Of a stretch of DNA of 64,000 nucleotides, positions 1 through 10,579 are shown in pieces. This DNA comes from Eublepharis macularius (taxonomy: Eukaryota; Chordata; Lepidosauria; Squamata; Eublepharidae), in the NCBI RefSeq assembly GCF_028583425.1, contig NC_072806.1:35386001-35450000 (forward strand), written 5' to 3'. The translations under genes and the position numbers were made by a program. Under the pieces are notes generated by a model, which was given only the letters and a program-made list of their open reading frames with translations, had not been told where the DNA came from and ran no database searches. Position 1 is the first letter of the stretch. Each line of letters starts with the position of its first letter.

Positions 1-523
1 TTTGGTCATACATCAGCAGGCGCTTCAGGTTAAATGCCCACAATAGCGCTGCAGATGAATAGGTAAAAGGAGTATGGGAGATACTTCACCCCGCGCTACT
101 TAACCCAAGGAAATGAGTCTCAAAGCCAGTGTCATGATAAAATATGGACGCTCACTTAGATAATGTGGGATTGGAAATTCGACCCCCCCCCCCAGCCTTT
201 ACAAGTGACTGCACTTTAAGATGCTGAGGCCCCCACCCTTCTACCACCAACAGCCTGCTCATTCTACCCACAGTAGCTATTTTTATGTGTAATTTATTTT
301 TATTGTGCCATAAGGGAAGAGTTTTAACCCTTGGCAGAGTTAAAGGAAAACTCAGAGCATCTCAGGTCTTTAAATCCAAAGTTCCTGTCAGTCTGGGGAA
401 GGCCTTAAGAAGCAGCTGCTTAAAGAAGCTTTTCCTAGGGTCGTCACAAACAAAACCCACACAGGACAGACCCATTTTGAGGGAAGGGGCAAGGAAATCT
501 CCACTCATGTAAGCAGACAGAGC
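1..523. other. Unassigned sequence
   Basis: No recognisable gene or repeat family. A run of 11 C lies at 183-193. Short frames on both strands have no family resemblance. Confidence 0.5.
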
Positions 524-933
524 TAGACATGGGCACAGACTGGGAAAAAGGCACAGACCCTTGGTCCGTGGTCCGTCGCATTTCACACACCATGGACCAT
601 TCACGGACTCACCCCAGTTCGTGGATGCGTTTGTCAGTCTGTGGTCCGTCACTTCCAGGGGCCCTAGCACTGCCCCCTTCACACTCAGAGATGCCAAACT
701 CAAAGTGTGTCTTTAGCAGCCTCTCCTCCAGCCACTTTCCAAGTTTGGCCAAGTTTGCATTTTGGACATCTGAGTTACAGACCCCCAAAGTGGCTGCCCC
801 CAGGAAATTTCCAGTATTTATTTTATTTTATTTATTTATTGCATTTCTAGACTGCCCTTCCCGTCAGACGGGCTCAGGGCGGTGTAACAACATACAATTT
901 GTAACATACAGTTTAAAAACAATAAAAAATATT

Positions 934-2208
934 GTTTTCCCAGAGGATGTAACAGCCTTATTCCATCATTGTCTGACAACCAGTTACTTCCAATGGGACA
1001 ACGAATTCTATGAACAGATGGATGGGGTGGCCATGGGGAGCCCACTCAGCCCAGTTATAGCAAACTTCTACATGGAACATTTTGAAAAAACAGCTCTAGA
1101 ATCAGCACCCCACAAACCCAGTGTATGGTTCCGGTTTGTGGATGATACATTCATCATTTGGAGCCATGGGGAGGAAGAATTGAGGGAGTTTTTGAATCAT
1201 CTCAACAACATCCACCTGAACATACAATTCACAATGTAGAAAGAAAGTGAGGGAAAACTCTCATTCCTGGATACCTTGGTCATCCGCAAAGCAAACTTTC
1301 AGTTAGGTCACAAGGTCTACAGGAAACCAACTCACACTGATCGGTACTTACACAAAAACTCCAATCACCACCCCCGACAGAAAAGAGGCATAATGAAAAC
1401 ATTAGTGGATCGTGCAAGACGGATATGTGAGCCGCGCTTTCTCAATGAGGAAATTAATCATCTAAACCACGCACTTCAGGCAAATGGCTACTCCAGAAAT
1501 GAAATCCGAAGAGCAATCAAACCCAGGATGAATCAAACAACCAAGGAAAAACAGTCACCTACAGGAAAAGTGTTTTTGCCATATATCAAAGGAATTACTG
1601 ATCAGATGGGAAAGCTTATGGAAAAGCATAACCTTCAAGCAGTATTCAGACCCACCCGAAAAATACAACAGATGCTACGATCAGCAAAAGACAGCAGAGA
1701 CCCCCTCACCTCTGCAGGAGTATACCGTATACCCTGCAGCTGTGGACAAGTTTACATCGGGACCACAAAGCGTAGCATCCAGACAAGAATAAAAGAACAT
1801 GAAAGACACTGCAGACTTGGACAGCCTGAAAAATCAGCAGTGGCTGAACATAGCCTAACTCAAACAGGGCACAGTATCTTATTCCAGGACACCAAAATAC
1901 TGGACAACACTTCCAACTACTTTGTCAGACTGCACAGGGAAGCCATTGAAATTCACAAGCATAAGCAAAACTTCAACAGGAAAGAAGAAACCTTAAGAAT
2001 GAACAGAGCATGGGCTCCAGTTCTGAAAAACACCAGGCCAACAAAACACTCCACACCCGACAATAGCCCTGCAGAGAAGATTAGCACATCAAGCACCAAT
2101 CCATATGCAAAAGAACCTCCTCAGGTTACAGTGAAGCCTCCCGCCATTAGCATTCCACACCCTGGGAAACTCTTACAGAATGACTCAGCTCAACCCCACC
2201 CCTCCTGA
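934..2208 (+). pseudogene. Penelope-like reverse transcriptase with GIY-YIG endonuclease, truncated
   Basis: One frame runs from about 958 to 2208 and is broken by a single in-frame TAG at 1237-1239. The N-terminal part is the end of a reverse transcriptase: motif B is GVAMGSPLSPVIANFYMEH (about 1024-1080) and the catalytic motif is FVDD (about 1135-1146). The C-terminal part is a GIY-YIG nuclease: GVY at 1717-1725, YIG at 1753-1761, a downstream basic stretch RIKEHERH, and REAIEIHKHKQNFNR carrying the likely catalytic Glu. Reverse transcriptase followed by GIY-YIG is diagnostic of Penelope-like elements, which prime at cleaved DNA. The N-terminal two thirds of the usual protein are missing, so the copy cannot act alone. 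The frame is otherwise open for over 400 codons, which suggests recent insertion. Clade (Neptune- or Poseidon-like) cannot be settled by eye. Confidence 0.92.
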
Positions 2209-2400
2209 GTAGATACAAATGACCTACATCTTTTCCACACTGTGACACTGAGAGATCTCTGTCTTTTGGTGCTACACCTCTGAAGATGCCAGCCACAGCT
2301 GCTGGCGAAACGTCAGGAACTACAATGCCAAGACCACGGCAATACAGCCCGGAAAACCCCCAACAACCATCGTTCTCCGGCCGTGAAAGCCTTCGACAAT
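934..2400 (+). mobile_element. Penelope-like retroelement, 5'-truncated, with 15-bp TSD
   Basis: The insertion is bounded by identical 15-bp direct repeats, ACAATAAAAAATATT, at 919-933 and 2401-2415. It is a 5'-truncated Penelope-like element whose reading frame ends at 2208, followed by about 190 bp of 3' untranslated sequence. The target is an antisense LINE tail that already sat inside a hAT element, so this is the youngest of the three layers. Confidence 0.9.
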
Positions 2401-3622
2401 ACAATAAAAAATATTATTAATAAACATTAAAACACTATTCCACATGCAATAAAATTTCTCGATTGGTAGAATAAATATTAAAATACAGCATTTTAGGCAC
2501 AGGGCTTAGCTCTTACATCATTCCCTACGTCACACTTATGAGCTCCTGCATGGGTGGTGGACGGTCTTCAGTGGTATGGCCGGCGAGAGGACAGCCCAGC
2601 CCCCACCAAATGCCTGGTGGAACATCTCTGTCTTGCAGGCCTGGCAGAAAGATAACAAATCCTGCTGGGCCCTAGTTTCCTCAGACAGAGAGTTCCACCA
2701 GGTTGGAGCCAGGACCGAAAAGGCCCTGGGTCTGGGGCCAGGGACCATCAGCAACTGCTTATTAGCTGATCGAATACAGTACATAGAATAGGAGCCATAA
2801 ATGCCAATTGACTTGCATTGGCTTGCAGCAGTTGGCAGAGCCTTAGGCTAGCCCAACATCTCACAATCAATAAGAACTGAAAGGGGGGAAAATGAAACAG
2901 CAGAGTGAACTCTCACGGAAACCAACAAGCTCGCATGCAGCTCTGAGACTATGTTGGGGAACAGCCCTAGGCTATCCCACTGCTCCACAAGCAAATAAGA
3001 ATTGTAAGGGAAAAAAGGAGAAACAAGAGTGAGCCCTCAGCTGAGGAAACCCAATACACTTGCTCCCACCCAGAGCCTTGCTGTAACACAAGCCCCAAGC
3101 CTCCCTCTGGCGCAATCCAAAAAAACCCAACCAACTCCCATAAGAAGCAGTTCCTCTGAGCCGGTAACCAGCTGGAAAGTGAAACTCCAGCTCCACACTG
3201 TGTCTTATATCCTAAACGCTCACATAGCCAAATGGAAGCTCTCTGGTTGGCAGCTGGAGCTGCCTATCAAGGTTTTCAGGGTAAGATTGGTGTGTTTCAA
3301 GGGTAGCAGAAGGTCTGCAGGCGGCTCCTATGTTGCCTAGGGAACTGATTGCTTCATGCCGGGATGTCTGGTCTCATGGCCCAGCGGACAGATGGAGTGG
3401 CTAAAGTTCATCGTGTCCGTGAAAAAAGGTGTGTCCCACGACCTACCAGCTCGTGAATGCCAAACCGGGCCAGTCTGTGTAAAATTTTGGTCCATTTTTT
3501 GGTCCGTGCCCACCTCTAAACAGAACTAGAAATTGACCATGCTCCCTCTCTCCTTCATCTCCTAACCATTTTATATTTAGCAACATAGGGAAAATTCAAA
3601 GTAGGGAAGACCTCACCCTAAA

Positions 3623-4113
3623 TAGGTTTGCTGTTCCCCCTGTGGAAGGATCCCCCTCTCCCACCCTCCACCCCTGCCATCATTCACCAGGCCAGCAGGA
3701 GGGAAAGATGGGAGAACAGGCCTCTCGGGTGTGCTCCCAGGATGGCGCGATGACACCACTACCGGCAGTGACATCATTGTGCAGTCCCGGAAGTGCTCCT
3801 GCTCTTTGCACGGGGGTGAGTTGGGAAGATTTGTTTTCTCTTTATGCGTATACAAAGTGCATGTGCAAAGCACATGTGCAAAGTGTTTATGCAAAGTACA
3901 TGTGCAAGTGCATGTGCAAAGCACATGCATGCTCTCGGGCCTGCACAATAATGTCATTTCCTGGAAGTGACATCATCATGCACAAAGTGTGCACACTTTG
4001 CACATGCACAAAGAGAAAACAAAAAACAAAAGGTGAGTGCCGGGTCCCCGCTACCGCATGCTCCAATAGGGGACGTCATGGTGCCATGGAGGGTAAGGCG
4101 ACTTGGCAACCCT
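3623..4113. mobile_element. hAT-type MITE, family B (TAGGGTTGCCA ends)
   Basis: The ends read TAGGTTTGCTG and CTTGGCAACCCT, imperfect inverted repeats shared with six other copies in the window. Exact 8-bp direct repeats ACCCTAAA flank it at 3615-3622 and 4114-4121. The interior is GC-rich, carries the family motif around TGACATCATT, and contains a tandem array of TGTGCAAAG words at 3846-4015. Confidence 0.85.
3846..4015. repeat. Degenerate tandem repeat of CATGTGCAAAG words
   Basis: About a dozen variants of CATGTGCAAAG or its reverse complement occur in both orientations. They create short palindromes (GCACATGTGC) inside the surrounding hAT MITE. Confidence 0.7.
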
Positions 4114-4451
4114 ACCCTAAAACAACAAAAATGCCAAGCAAATACCCACCTGAATACCCAAGAAGCATAAGAATATAATATGAGTCCTGCTGGATCAGAC
4201 CAGAGGTCCATCTCACCGAGTATTCTGTCTCACACAGTTGCCAAAGAGTCATTCTGGAGGGAGTTATTCATAGAGGCCGAGACCTTCCCCTGATGTTACT
4301 TCTTGGCACTTGTCTTCAGAGAATGACTGCCTCTGTATGTGGAAGTTCCCTTTAGTCATCATGGCTATTAGCCACTGACAGACCCATCCTTTACAGATCT
4401 GTCTAATCCCCTTTTAAAATCAACTGTGTCTGTGGCTATCATTACAATCTC

Positions 4452-4540
4452 TCATTCATTCATTCATTCATTCATTCATTCATTCATTCATTCATTCATT
4501 CATTCATTCATTCATTCATTCATTCATTCATTCATTCATT
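4452..4540. repeat. (ATTC)n microsatellite
   Basis: About 22 perfect ATTC units. They directly join an antisense LINE tail, so the array probably expanded from the LINE 3' repeat. Confidence 0.95.
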
Positions 4541-4901
4541 AGCTGCCTTTCTCACTGAGACTCAAGGCAGATTACACAGTGTGAGATGAATACAGTCAAT
4601 ATCCAGGACATTTCCATAAACAATGCCATAGGGTAAATAGATACAAGTTTACAAAGACATTGCATACAACATAGTGGTGACTGGTCTATGGTTCCTAATT
4701 CCTTAGTGGATCATCTGAGACCCCTTCCTTACAATACAGCCCTCCTATCTGAGTAAAAACCCCTTTCGAATAATTTAGTTTTGCATCATTTGAGGAACGC
4801 CAGGAGAGTGGGGGCTCTCCTGACCTCCTCAGGCAGGCCTTTCCACTGGGTAGGGGGGGGCACCACAGAGAAGCCCGTGTATGGCCTGCTGCTGATTTCG
4901 C
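4541..4901 (-). mobile_element. LINE 3' end, antisense
   Basis: AGCTGCCTTTCTCACTGAG, followed by a GACTCAAGGCAG segment, is the reverse complement of the tail at 31395-31440, which reads in plus orientation. The segment interrupts the dispersed repeat at 4187-4985. No coding frame survives. Confidence 0.5.
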
Positions 4902-4985
4902 AGTGAATCCCACATGTCAGTCACTTGTGTAAAGAAGTATTTCCTTTCCCGCATCTGCTTGGATGGACTGAATCCTCCCCCACCC

Positions 4986-5699
4986 AAATGTACAGGACAA
5001 AAGGGACGGGATGTTCAAGAGGCTGTTTCATAAGAACCCACCTTGCTTGCTTTCTCTTATGATCTCCCTTTATATAGATGATTCTTTTCCCAACCTGCAA
5101 CTTTGGCACCAGGTTTTTTCCCCTTTTAAAACCAAACAGGGATTTTCCTGTAGGCGATCCTAGACAATAGCGATCACAAAGCAATGGGATGCCAATCAAA
5201 TCTGACATCCTGACAATGTCACGAAGGCAAATCAGAGAACTTACTTTCAGCACGTTTCCTGGTGATGGTATACGTGCAACCTGTGCTCACTTCCCAAGGG
5301 GCGAGGTGGCATTTGCCTCTTTGAGTGCATCCACTGCTCCATCTGTGGTCCCCCTTTGGAGCTTGCTGGGCCTCAGAATGGACAGGGGAGGGGGTTGCTT
5401 TCAGCTGGTTCCTCCTCCTCTCAGGAGCTTTCTTTTGCAGCCTGGGGAGAGATTCCTCCTTCGTCCCTGGCAGGCATCATGCCCTCCTTTTGAGGCTTGG
5501 GTGACAACAAGCCACGCAGACCCAGTGGCAAGTCCTGTGAGAAGTCAGGGCGGACACAGGAGCTTTTCCTGCCCCTGCCCTGCCCTCTCAGTGGCCCTGC
5601 CCCTCATTTATTTTTGCAGCCAATAAAGCTTTCATGCATTTTAAAGTACCACTTTGATGTCATATGCAAAAGCTAATGTAATGTAAACAGTAATACACT
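4986..5699. other. Unassigned sequence
   Basis: No gene recognised. The 145-codon frame at 5189-5626 and the antisense 110-codon frame at 4921-5253 have no recognisable domain. An AATAAA occurs at about 5622. Confidence 0.45.
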
Positions 5700-5780
5700 T
5701 TAAGGAGAGTCCTGGGTTCAAATCCCCACACTGCCCCAAGAAGGTCACTGGATGACCTTTGGCCAAACCTTCCTCAAAGG

Positions 5781-6845
5781 TAGATCAAGATCAGTAGCCA
5801 TTTTAGTCTGTCTGTAGCAGTAGGAAACAGCAAGAGTCCAGTAGTACCTATAAAACTAACAAAATTTTTGGTACGTTATGAGTAGACACGGGCACGAACC
5901 AAAAAAATTCAACGACTCTGCGGTTCGTGGTTTGGTGCTGACGATGATCCCGAGGTCGCGAACCGCAATGAACATTTTCCATTGCTGAACCGGTTCGTGG
6001 TTCATGGGGCGCGGAACAGCCCCTGTGGCACTTAGAGAGCCCATATTCCCGGGGAGTGTTTTGCAAGCTCTCCTACAGCCATCACCCAAGTGTGGACAAG
6101 ATTGCAAAAGGGATCTTGGAGTTATACCCTCTCCAATCCAAGGCCCCAGGAAACACCCACAAAAATCCAACCTGAATTATACTCTCAGTCTCTCTCCCCA
6201 AAGGCTAGCAAGTGGCAAGCAAGAGCTCTGTCCCGCTCCACTGCTCGCTGAAAGTGAAACCCAGCCTGGGAGCCCACGGCTATTTATAAACACAGGTCCC
6301 ATTGAGCAACGCAGGAGGTCTGTGTTTGGCTGTCATAGCTGCCTATTAGGGTTTGCAGGGATGAGATTGGAGTGCCCATGGCTACAGAACACCCCATTCC
6401 CCTTCCCTCTCCTGGGTGTCTTCTCCCAACTTGTAACCGCTTTGCAGCTCCGTGGTTGGAAGGAAGACCTGCCGATCAAGGTAAGCTGGGCTTCCATCGG
6501 GTTTCCAGGGCGACAGAAGGAGCACAGACAGAGTTCAGGCATTCCCCCAGCTCTGTTGCCAGGGGAATTGATTGCTGGCGCCTGGCTGTCTGGCTTCCTG
6601 AACCGCAGCCAAAACCACTGAACCAGCCTTCTTCCGAACGCTAGTTCGTTGGACAAGGACAATCACGAACCGCCAGATCGCGATTGCGCAATCGCCAATT
6701 TCGTGAGTTTTTGAAGTTCGTAATGCGGTTCGTGCCCATCTCTAGTTATGAGCTAAAGTATCTGAACAAGTGAGCTGTGGCTCATGAAATCTCATTCCCT
6801 ACCACAAATTTATTATAGGTGCTACTGGACTCTTGCTCTTTTCTA
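5781..6845. repeat. Fold-back repeat, type 2, with 12-bp TSD, split by a hAT element
   Basis: The left arm (5781-5882) and right arm (6753-6845) share inverted sequence: GAGTCCAGTAGTACCTATAA against TTATAGGTGCTACTGGACTC. Exact 12-bp direct repeats CTTCCTCAAAGG flank the whole unit. The two arms are separated only by the hAT copy at 5883-6744. Related arms occur at 24735-24893 and 29408-29490. Confidence 0.75.
5883..6744. mobile_element. hAT-type MITE, family A copy 2
   Basis: The ends are TAGACACGGGCACGAACC and GGTTCGTGCCCATCTCTA. The exact 8-bp TSD GTTATGAG lies at 5875-5882 and 6745-6752. It is 862 bp long with no transposase frame. The interior segment near 6200-6600 resembles 3160-3370 in copy 1. 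The target is the loop side of a fold-back repeat. Confidence 0.9.
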
Positions 6846-6905
6846 CTTCCTCAAAGGGTTGTTGTGAGGATAAAATGGAGAAAGAAGAACCACCGGCACC
6901 ACCTA

Positions 6906-7417
6906 ACCTCCTTGGAGGACATGCAAGATAAAAATACGACAGAAAAACGTGTTAATTTTAATGGTGGAAGTTCTACATGAGTAAAGAGGAAATCACTATG
7001 AAAATGTTCACAACAGAAAAATGAAATCAAAGTGGAGATATCAAAATCAAACCAGGCAAGTTTTGAAACTTGAACGCATTTATTTAACATAGCTGCCGAC
7101 TCAAGAAATAGTCCCACCTTTCATGAGGCTGAAAAATCAAACCATGCTCAGGTTTCCTCAGAACTAAATAAGACCAACTCAGGAGAGTGAGGAAATAAAT
7201 AGTCAGGAAGGCTGCTGGGAGACATGTGCACATACTCACTCGCATATAACATTGCTCCAGACGTAGCTCTATACCCTTGCCTTCCTCAAATTGGCAGGCC
7301 TGTGGAGAAAAAAATGGTTCTCCCACAGGTTTTGAGATCCTTGCTAGGGAGGAAGCCTGTGCTGGAAGTGCTTGATATTTTGGGATGGATGGAATAACCC
7401 AGGAATGGGTGAAAAGA

Positions 7418-7456
<39 letters not shown>

Positions 7457-8040
7457 ACAACAGTGTGAGGGGAGTCATGCATATAAATCATTATTGGCTA
7501 ACACCTCAGCTTTTTGGGCTATACTGTTGTTCTCTGCTGCCTTCTGGCAGCCCAGACATAAATCATAATTCCCTCACAATAGACCCTTTTGCAGCCGCCA
7601 TCAGGAAAAAGTGTGTTGGTTTTATCGATTTTTTGACACTGGGGCCCTGGCAACGGCCGCTCTGAATCATTATGAAATGAAACTGATTAGGAATTCATGG
7701 AATACTAAATAAACTTTACGAGGCCGTTGTAAGTTTTTTGATGCATGGGGAGCGGAAAATGAAAACTAATGATATAAAAATTACACAGCATGCTGAGTAT
7801 TATTATACTGCTATTGATTTGTTTCAAAGTGTACATCAGAATCGAAGTATGTGGTGTGTGTGTTTGTGTGTGTGTGTGCGGGTGGGTGTAGGGCTGGAAA
7901 CCCAGAACACAAAAGCTATTTCCAAAGATAATTCTTGCTGTAGAATTTGTGTACATGTCACTGACGGTGTGTTAGAGACATCTTTAAATTGGAAAAGATG
8001 TTCTGGATGCCCTTATCTGGCCTTTAGATAATTCTTTGGA
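6906..8040. other. Unassigned sequence with (CT)n(GT)n and (GT)n tracts
   Basis: A (CT)n tract followed by (GT)n lies at 7418-7456, and a second GT-rich tract at about 7856-7882. No gene or named repeat is recognised in the rest. Confidence 0.55.
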
Positions 8041-8048
8041 GGTGTACA

Positions 8049-8390
8049 GCTGGCATTGCCAGGTTGCCCTGGGCAACCAGCAGGGGGCAAGGGGGGATGG
8101 CAGGCAGTGGGGTGTTTTACTCATGTGGAACATCAGCACATACACTCTTGCCAGTGATGTAATGATGTCATTTATGATAGTGATGTTAAGTCACCTCCAT
8201 GCCAGAACCACACTGGTGTTTGCACAAAAACTCTATGGTTTTTGCCCAAATATCAGGGTTTCACCCAGAAACATAATGTCACTTTCAGACATACCAGAAG
8301 TGATGTCATTGTATTGTCAATGATGTCACAACATTGCCCCGAAGGGCCCCATGGAGACATCCCCCCATTTCTCCCCCCATTAGCCAGCTT
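8049..8390. mobile_element. Possible family B-like MITE
   Basis: AGCTGGCATTGCCAGG at the left and GCCAGCT at the right are weakly inverted. The interior shares the TGATGTCA-rich composition of family B. No TSD was found, so boundaries are guesses. Confidence 0.3.
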
Positions 8391-8428
8391 TAATATACCC
8401 TCAAAAGTCTGTAAAAATGTATCCCTAC

Positions 8429-8839
8429 TAGAGATGGGTACAAACCGGAAAAAAACGAACCATGTGGTTCGTGGTTCGTCAAATTTCACGAACCATGAAC
8501 CATGAACTTTCATGAACTTGCCCCTGGTCCGCGAACCAGTTCATTTGGTTCATGAAAATGTCACATTCAGGTCAGAAAAGCATCACTTCCGGGTCAGCAG
8601 AAGATCACTTCCGGGCCAGTAGAAGGTCTGCAAGAAGTCCATCCCCTGTTGCCTAGGAAACTGATTGATTGGCACCAGGCTGTCTGCAATGACAAACCAA
8701 AAAAAGGAACCAAACAAACCAGCCTAAAGTTTGTGGCGGTTTTTCAGAAATGGGATCTGATGAACCGCTGGTTCACGAACCATGAACCAGCCTGGTTCGT
8801 GCTTAATTTTGGTTCATATTTCGGTTCGTGCCCATCTCT
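8429..8839. mobile_element. hAT-type MITE, family A copy 3
   Basis: The ends are TAGAGATGGGTACAAACC and CGGTTCGTGCCCATCTCTA. The exact 8-bp TSD ATCCCTAC lies at 8421-8428 and 8840-8847. At 411 bp it is the shortest of the intact family A copies, and the cleanest for defining the termini. Interior words GTTGCCTAGGAAACTGATTG link it to copies 1 and 4. Confidence 0.95.
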
Positions 8840-8847
8840 AATCCCTA

Positions 8848-9388
8848 CATATATTCTGTGTTGTATTGTTATATTATTTAAAAGTAAAGCTCACACCAAT
8901 AAAAAAAGCAGAACATTCAGGCTACTTACAGATAAGGTCAGAGATTTTTGTATACTTCTGAGACTCCCATTGTATGCAGAAAAATGAAATTTTGTCACTT
9001 AACCAAAAGAAAAGAAAACCCAGAAACAGTGCAACAGGGACTGAGTGTGCTCCAGAAGGCCAGGAATGTTGAGAGCAATTGAGAATCAATAAAAAGAAGA
9101 AGAAACAGAAAGAGACGGAGAAATTGGCTTGCTGAAGCTTCTGAAAGCTTATTGGTCCTGGAGGTGGAAGATGTGGACGTTTACGAGGGAGTGTTTTCTA
9201 AAAAATCCATACCCTCCCATAGTCCTTCCAAACAGCTCTTTCAGACCCTCCCAAATGCCATTGGAAAGGGATCTTTTTGCACATGCTCTGCTAGATTGTT
9301 TCAAAACAAAGGAGCAGTCAGAGAGAATGCACACCACTCCTCGCAGAGGACATGCATACCATTCAGTTTGAAGGAGCATTAGGCAAAT
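8848..9388. other. Unassigned sequence
   Basis: No recognisable repeat or gene. The frames of 76-80 codons around 9129-9382 overlap on both strands and lack any family resemblance. Confidence 0.45.
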
Positions 9389-9822
9389 TGGGCCGTATCT
9401 CAGTGGCAGACAGGGTTGCCTCTTGCCAGGTCTCTATATCCTCCCTGTGGACTTGGTACTTAGCAGGAGGATATTGTTCATATGGGATGACTCAAGTGAC
9501 ATCATTGCATCGGTGGTGGGTGAACTCCCACACTTTGTGCAGGGCCAGTTCAGCCTGTTGGGGGCCAAAATTGGCCCCTGTGAAGCTCGGCAGCATGTCT
9601 GCTGCTAGCCCAATGACAACACTTGGGGAAGTGACATCATCGTGCCCCGGAGGAGGCTCACCTGCTATGGGCTTGCCCTGGAGGTTTTTTTATCTCCCAG
9701 GCCCATTCCCCGTGCCTTTCTCTCCCGCTGGCCAAGTGAGAGGTGGCAAGGGGCGAAGGGTGAGAGACTAGGATCTCTAGTGGCAGAGCATCTATTTTGC
9801 ATACAGAAGGCACCAGGTTCTT
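9389..9822 (+). mobile_element. Sauria-type SINE 5' part, split by a hAT MITE
   Basis: GGGCCGTATCTCAGTGGCAGA (9390-9410) and GTGGCAGAGCATCT (from 9780) are the two sides of one tRNA-like SINE head, duplicated at GTGGCAGA by the insertion at 9411-9779. The SINE ends after CACCAGGTTC in a T/A run, so only the tRNA-like part remains. Confidence 0.7.
9411..9779. mobile_element. hAT-type MITE, family B, inside a SINE
   Basis: The left end CAGGGTTGCC matches the family B end. The 8-bp TSD GTGGCAGA is exact at 9403-9410 and 9780-9787. The right terminus (GGATCTCTA) has drifted. The interior carries the family words TGACATCATC and GCCCCGGAGG. Confidence 0.75.
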
Positions 9823-9939
9823 TTTAAAAAACATGTATATGTCTCTTTACTCCGTGTACAATACAGTCTGCACTTGCAGCCAAAAAGATAAGATCTAAGG
9901 TGGTATTGAATGAGGCTGTTTCATGATTCCTGGGATAGC

Positions 9940-10075
9940 GTGGTATACTGTACTGTTTTAATTAATTTTAATTAACCTTTTCAAACTGTGATACTGGATT
10001 TAACTGTTTGTTAGTTGATGTTTGGAAAATTTGTGACGGCCTATGGCTATAGACAATAAACTCTTTTGGACTTTG
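9940..10075 (+). mobile_element. LINE 3' tail fragment
   Basis: TGTGACGGCCTATGGCTATA followed by CAATAAACT resembles the LINE tails at 35865-36345 (split by a hAT) and 49240-49285. No coding sequence is present. Confidence 0.45.
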
Positions 10076-10304
10076 GACTTTGGCTTATACAAGCAATTCA
10101 ACAGAGGCTTACAACTGACACAAAGATACTGACATAGACAAAAGTATTTCACACACTGAATCTAAGTGCTCCATTATATAAAAAATGCACATTTCGAATA
10201 CATATGAACCAATGAAATATAAAAGGTTTTTAAAAAACCTTTTATATGCATAGTTTTGTTTTCCAAAGGGCAGCATCAGAAAGTCCAAATCCTATATATT
10301 TCTA
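10076..10304. other. Unassigned AT-rich sequence
   Basis: No gene or named repeat. A short inverted pair of AAAAGGTTTTTTAAAAAACC words lies near 10220-10240. Confidence 0.4.
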
Positions 10305-10579
10305 CTAGCTTAATGCCCGTGCTTCGCTACGGTATTTAAATTCAGTTATAATACTTACGGGTATGTAACATTTTTTGGTTGGGGGGGGGGGGGTTGAGTT
10401 GGTTTTGTAGTATAATAGCATAGTACCTGAGCTTCACAAAGATGTTTGAATAAAGCAAAGCACGTTGATGCTGAAAACCGATGGAATTTTGAAATGTAAC
10501 ATTTATTGAAGAGATTTTAAAAGGAAAAGATGGTAGTGAAATAAATAAAGTAAAAAATATATACAGCCGGATTTTTTTT

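Larger units (their letters stand above)
812..2800 (-). mobile_element. L2-like LINE 3' end, antisense, split by a Penelope-like element
   Basis: Read on the minus strand, about 2800-2416 encodes a decayed ORF2 C-terminus with the segment AFSVLAPTWWNSLSEETRAQ (2536-2784). The plus-oriented LINE at 16985-17660 encodes almost the same segment. The 3' end, rich in AAATA repeats, lies at about 812-933 and carries the shared tail GACTGCCCTTCCCGTC (antisense). The two halves are separated by the insertion at 934-2400. Assignment to the L2/CR1 group rests on recognising the C-terminal ORF2 motif; the exact family is not certain. Confidence 0.7.
524..3518. mobile_element. hAT-type non-autonomous element, family A copy 1, host of two nested insertions
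   Basis: The left end reads TAGACATGGGCACAGAC and the right end is its imperfect reverse complement, GGTCCGTGCCCACCTCTA. The flanks GACAGAGC (516-523) and AACAGAAC (3519-3526) match at 6 of 8 positions, a decayed 8-bp TSD typical of hAT elements. The internal segment around 3160-3370 is shared with the copies at 5883-6744 and 8429-8839. The element itself has no transposase. Most of its 3 kb is foreign: an antisense LINE end and a Penelope-like element. Confidence 0.8.
4187..4985. repeat. Dispersed reptile repeat split by a LINE tail
   Basis: The left part (4187-4451) starts with GTCCTGCTGGATCAGACCAG. The right part (about 4902-4985) resumes with GTAAAGAAGTATTTCCTTT. I recognise both as parts of one repeat common in lizards. 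I cannot name its class; it may be an antisense CR1-related LINE segment. Confidence 0.45.
5700..6905 (+). mobile_element. tRNA-derived SINE (type B) split by an insertion
   Basis: 5700-5780 is the 5' half with a B-box-like GGGTTCAAATCC. 6858-6905 is the 3' half with GGTTGTTGTGAGGATAA. The halves are separated by a 1.07-kb insertion flanked by the 12-bp duplication CTTCCTCAAAGG (5769-5780 and 6846-6857). The same SINE type occurs at 57185-57385 and 61190-62055. Confidence 0.75.

Noticed and set aside
6004..6621. 205-codon frame within 5883-6744
   Set aside because: It lies wholly inside a hAT MITE whose other copies lack the frame, and has no transposase motif.
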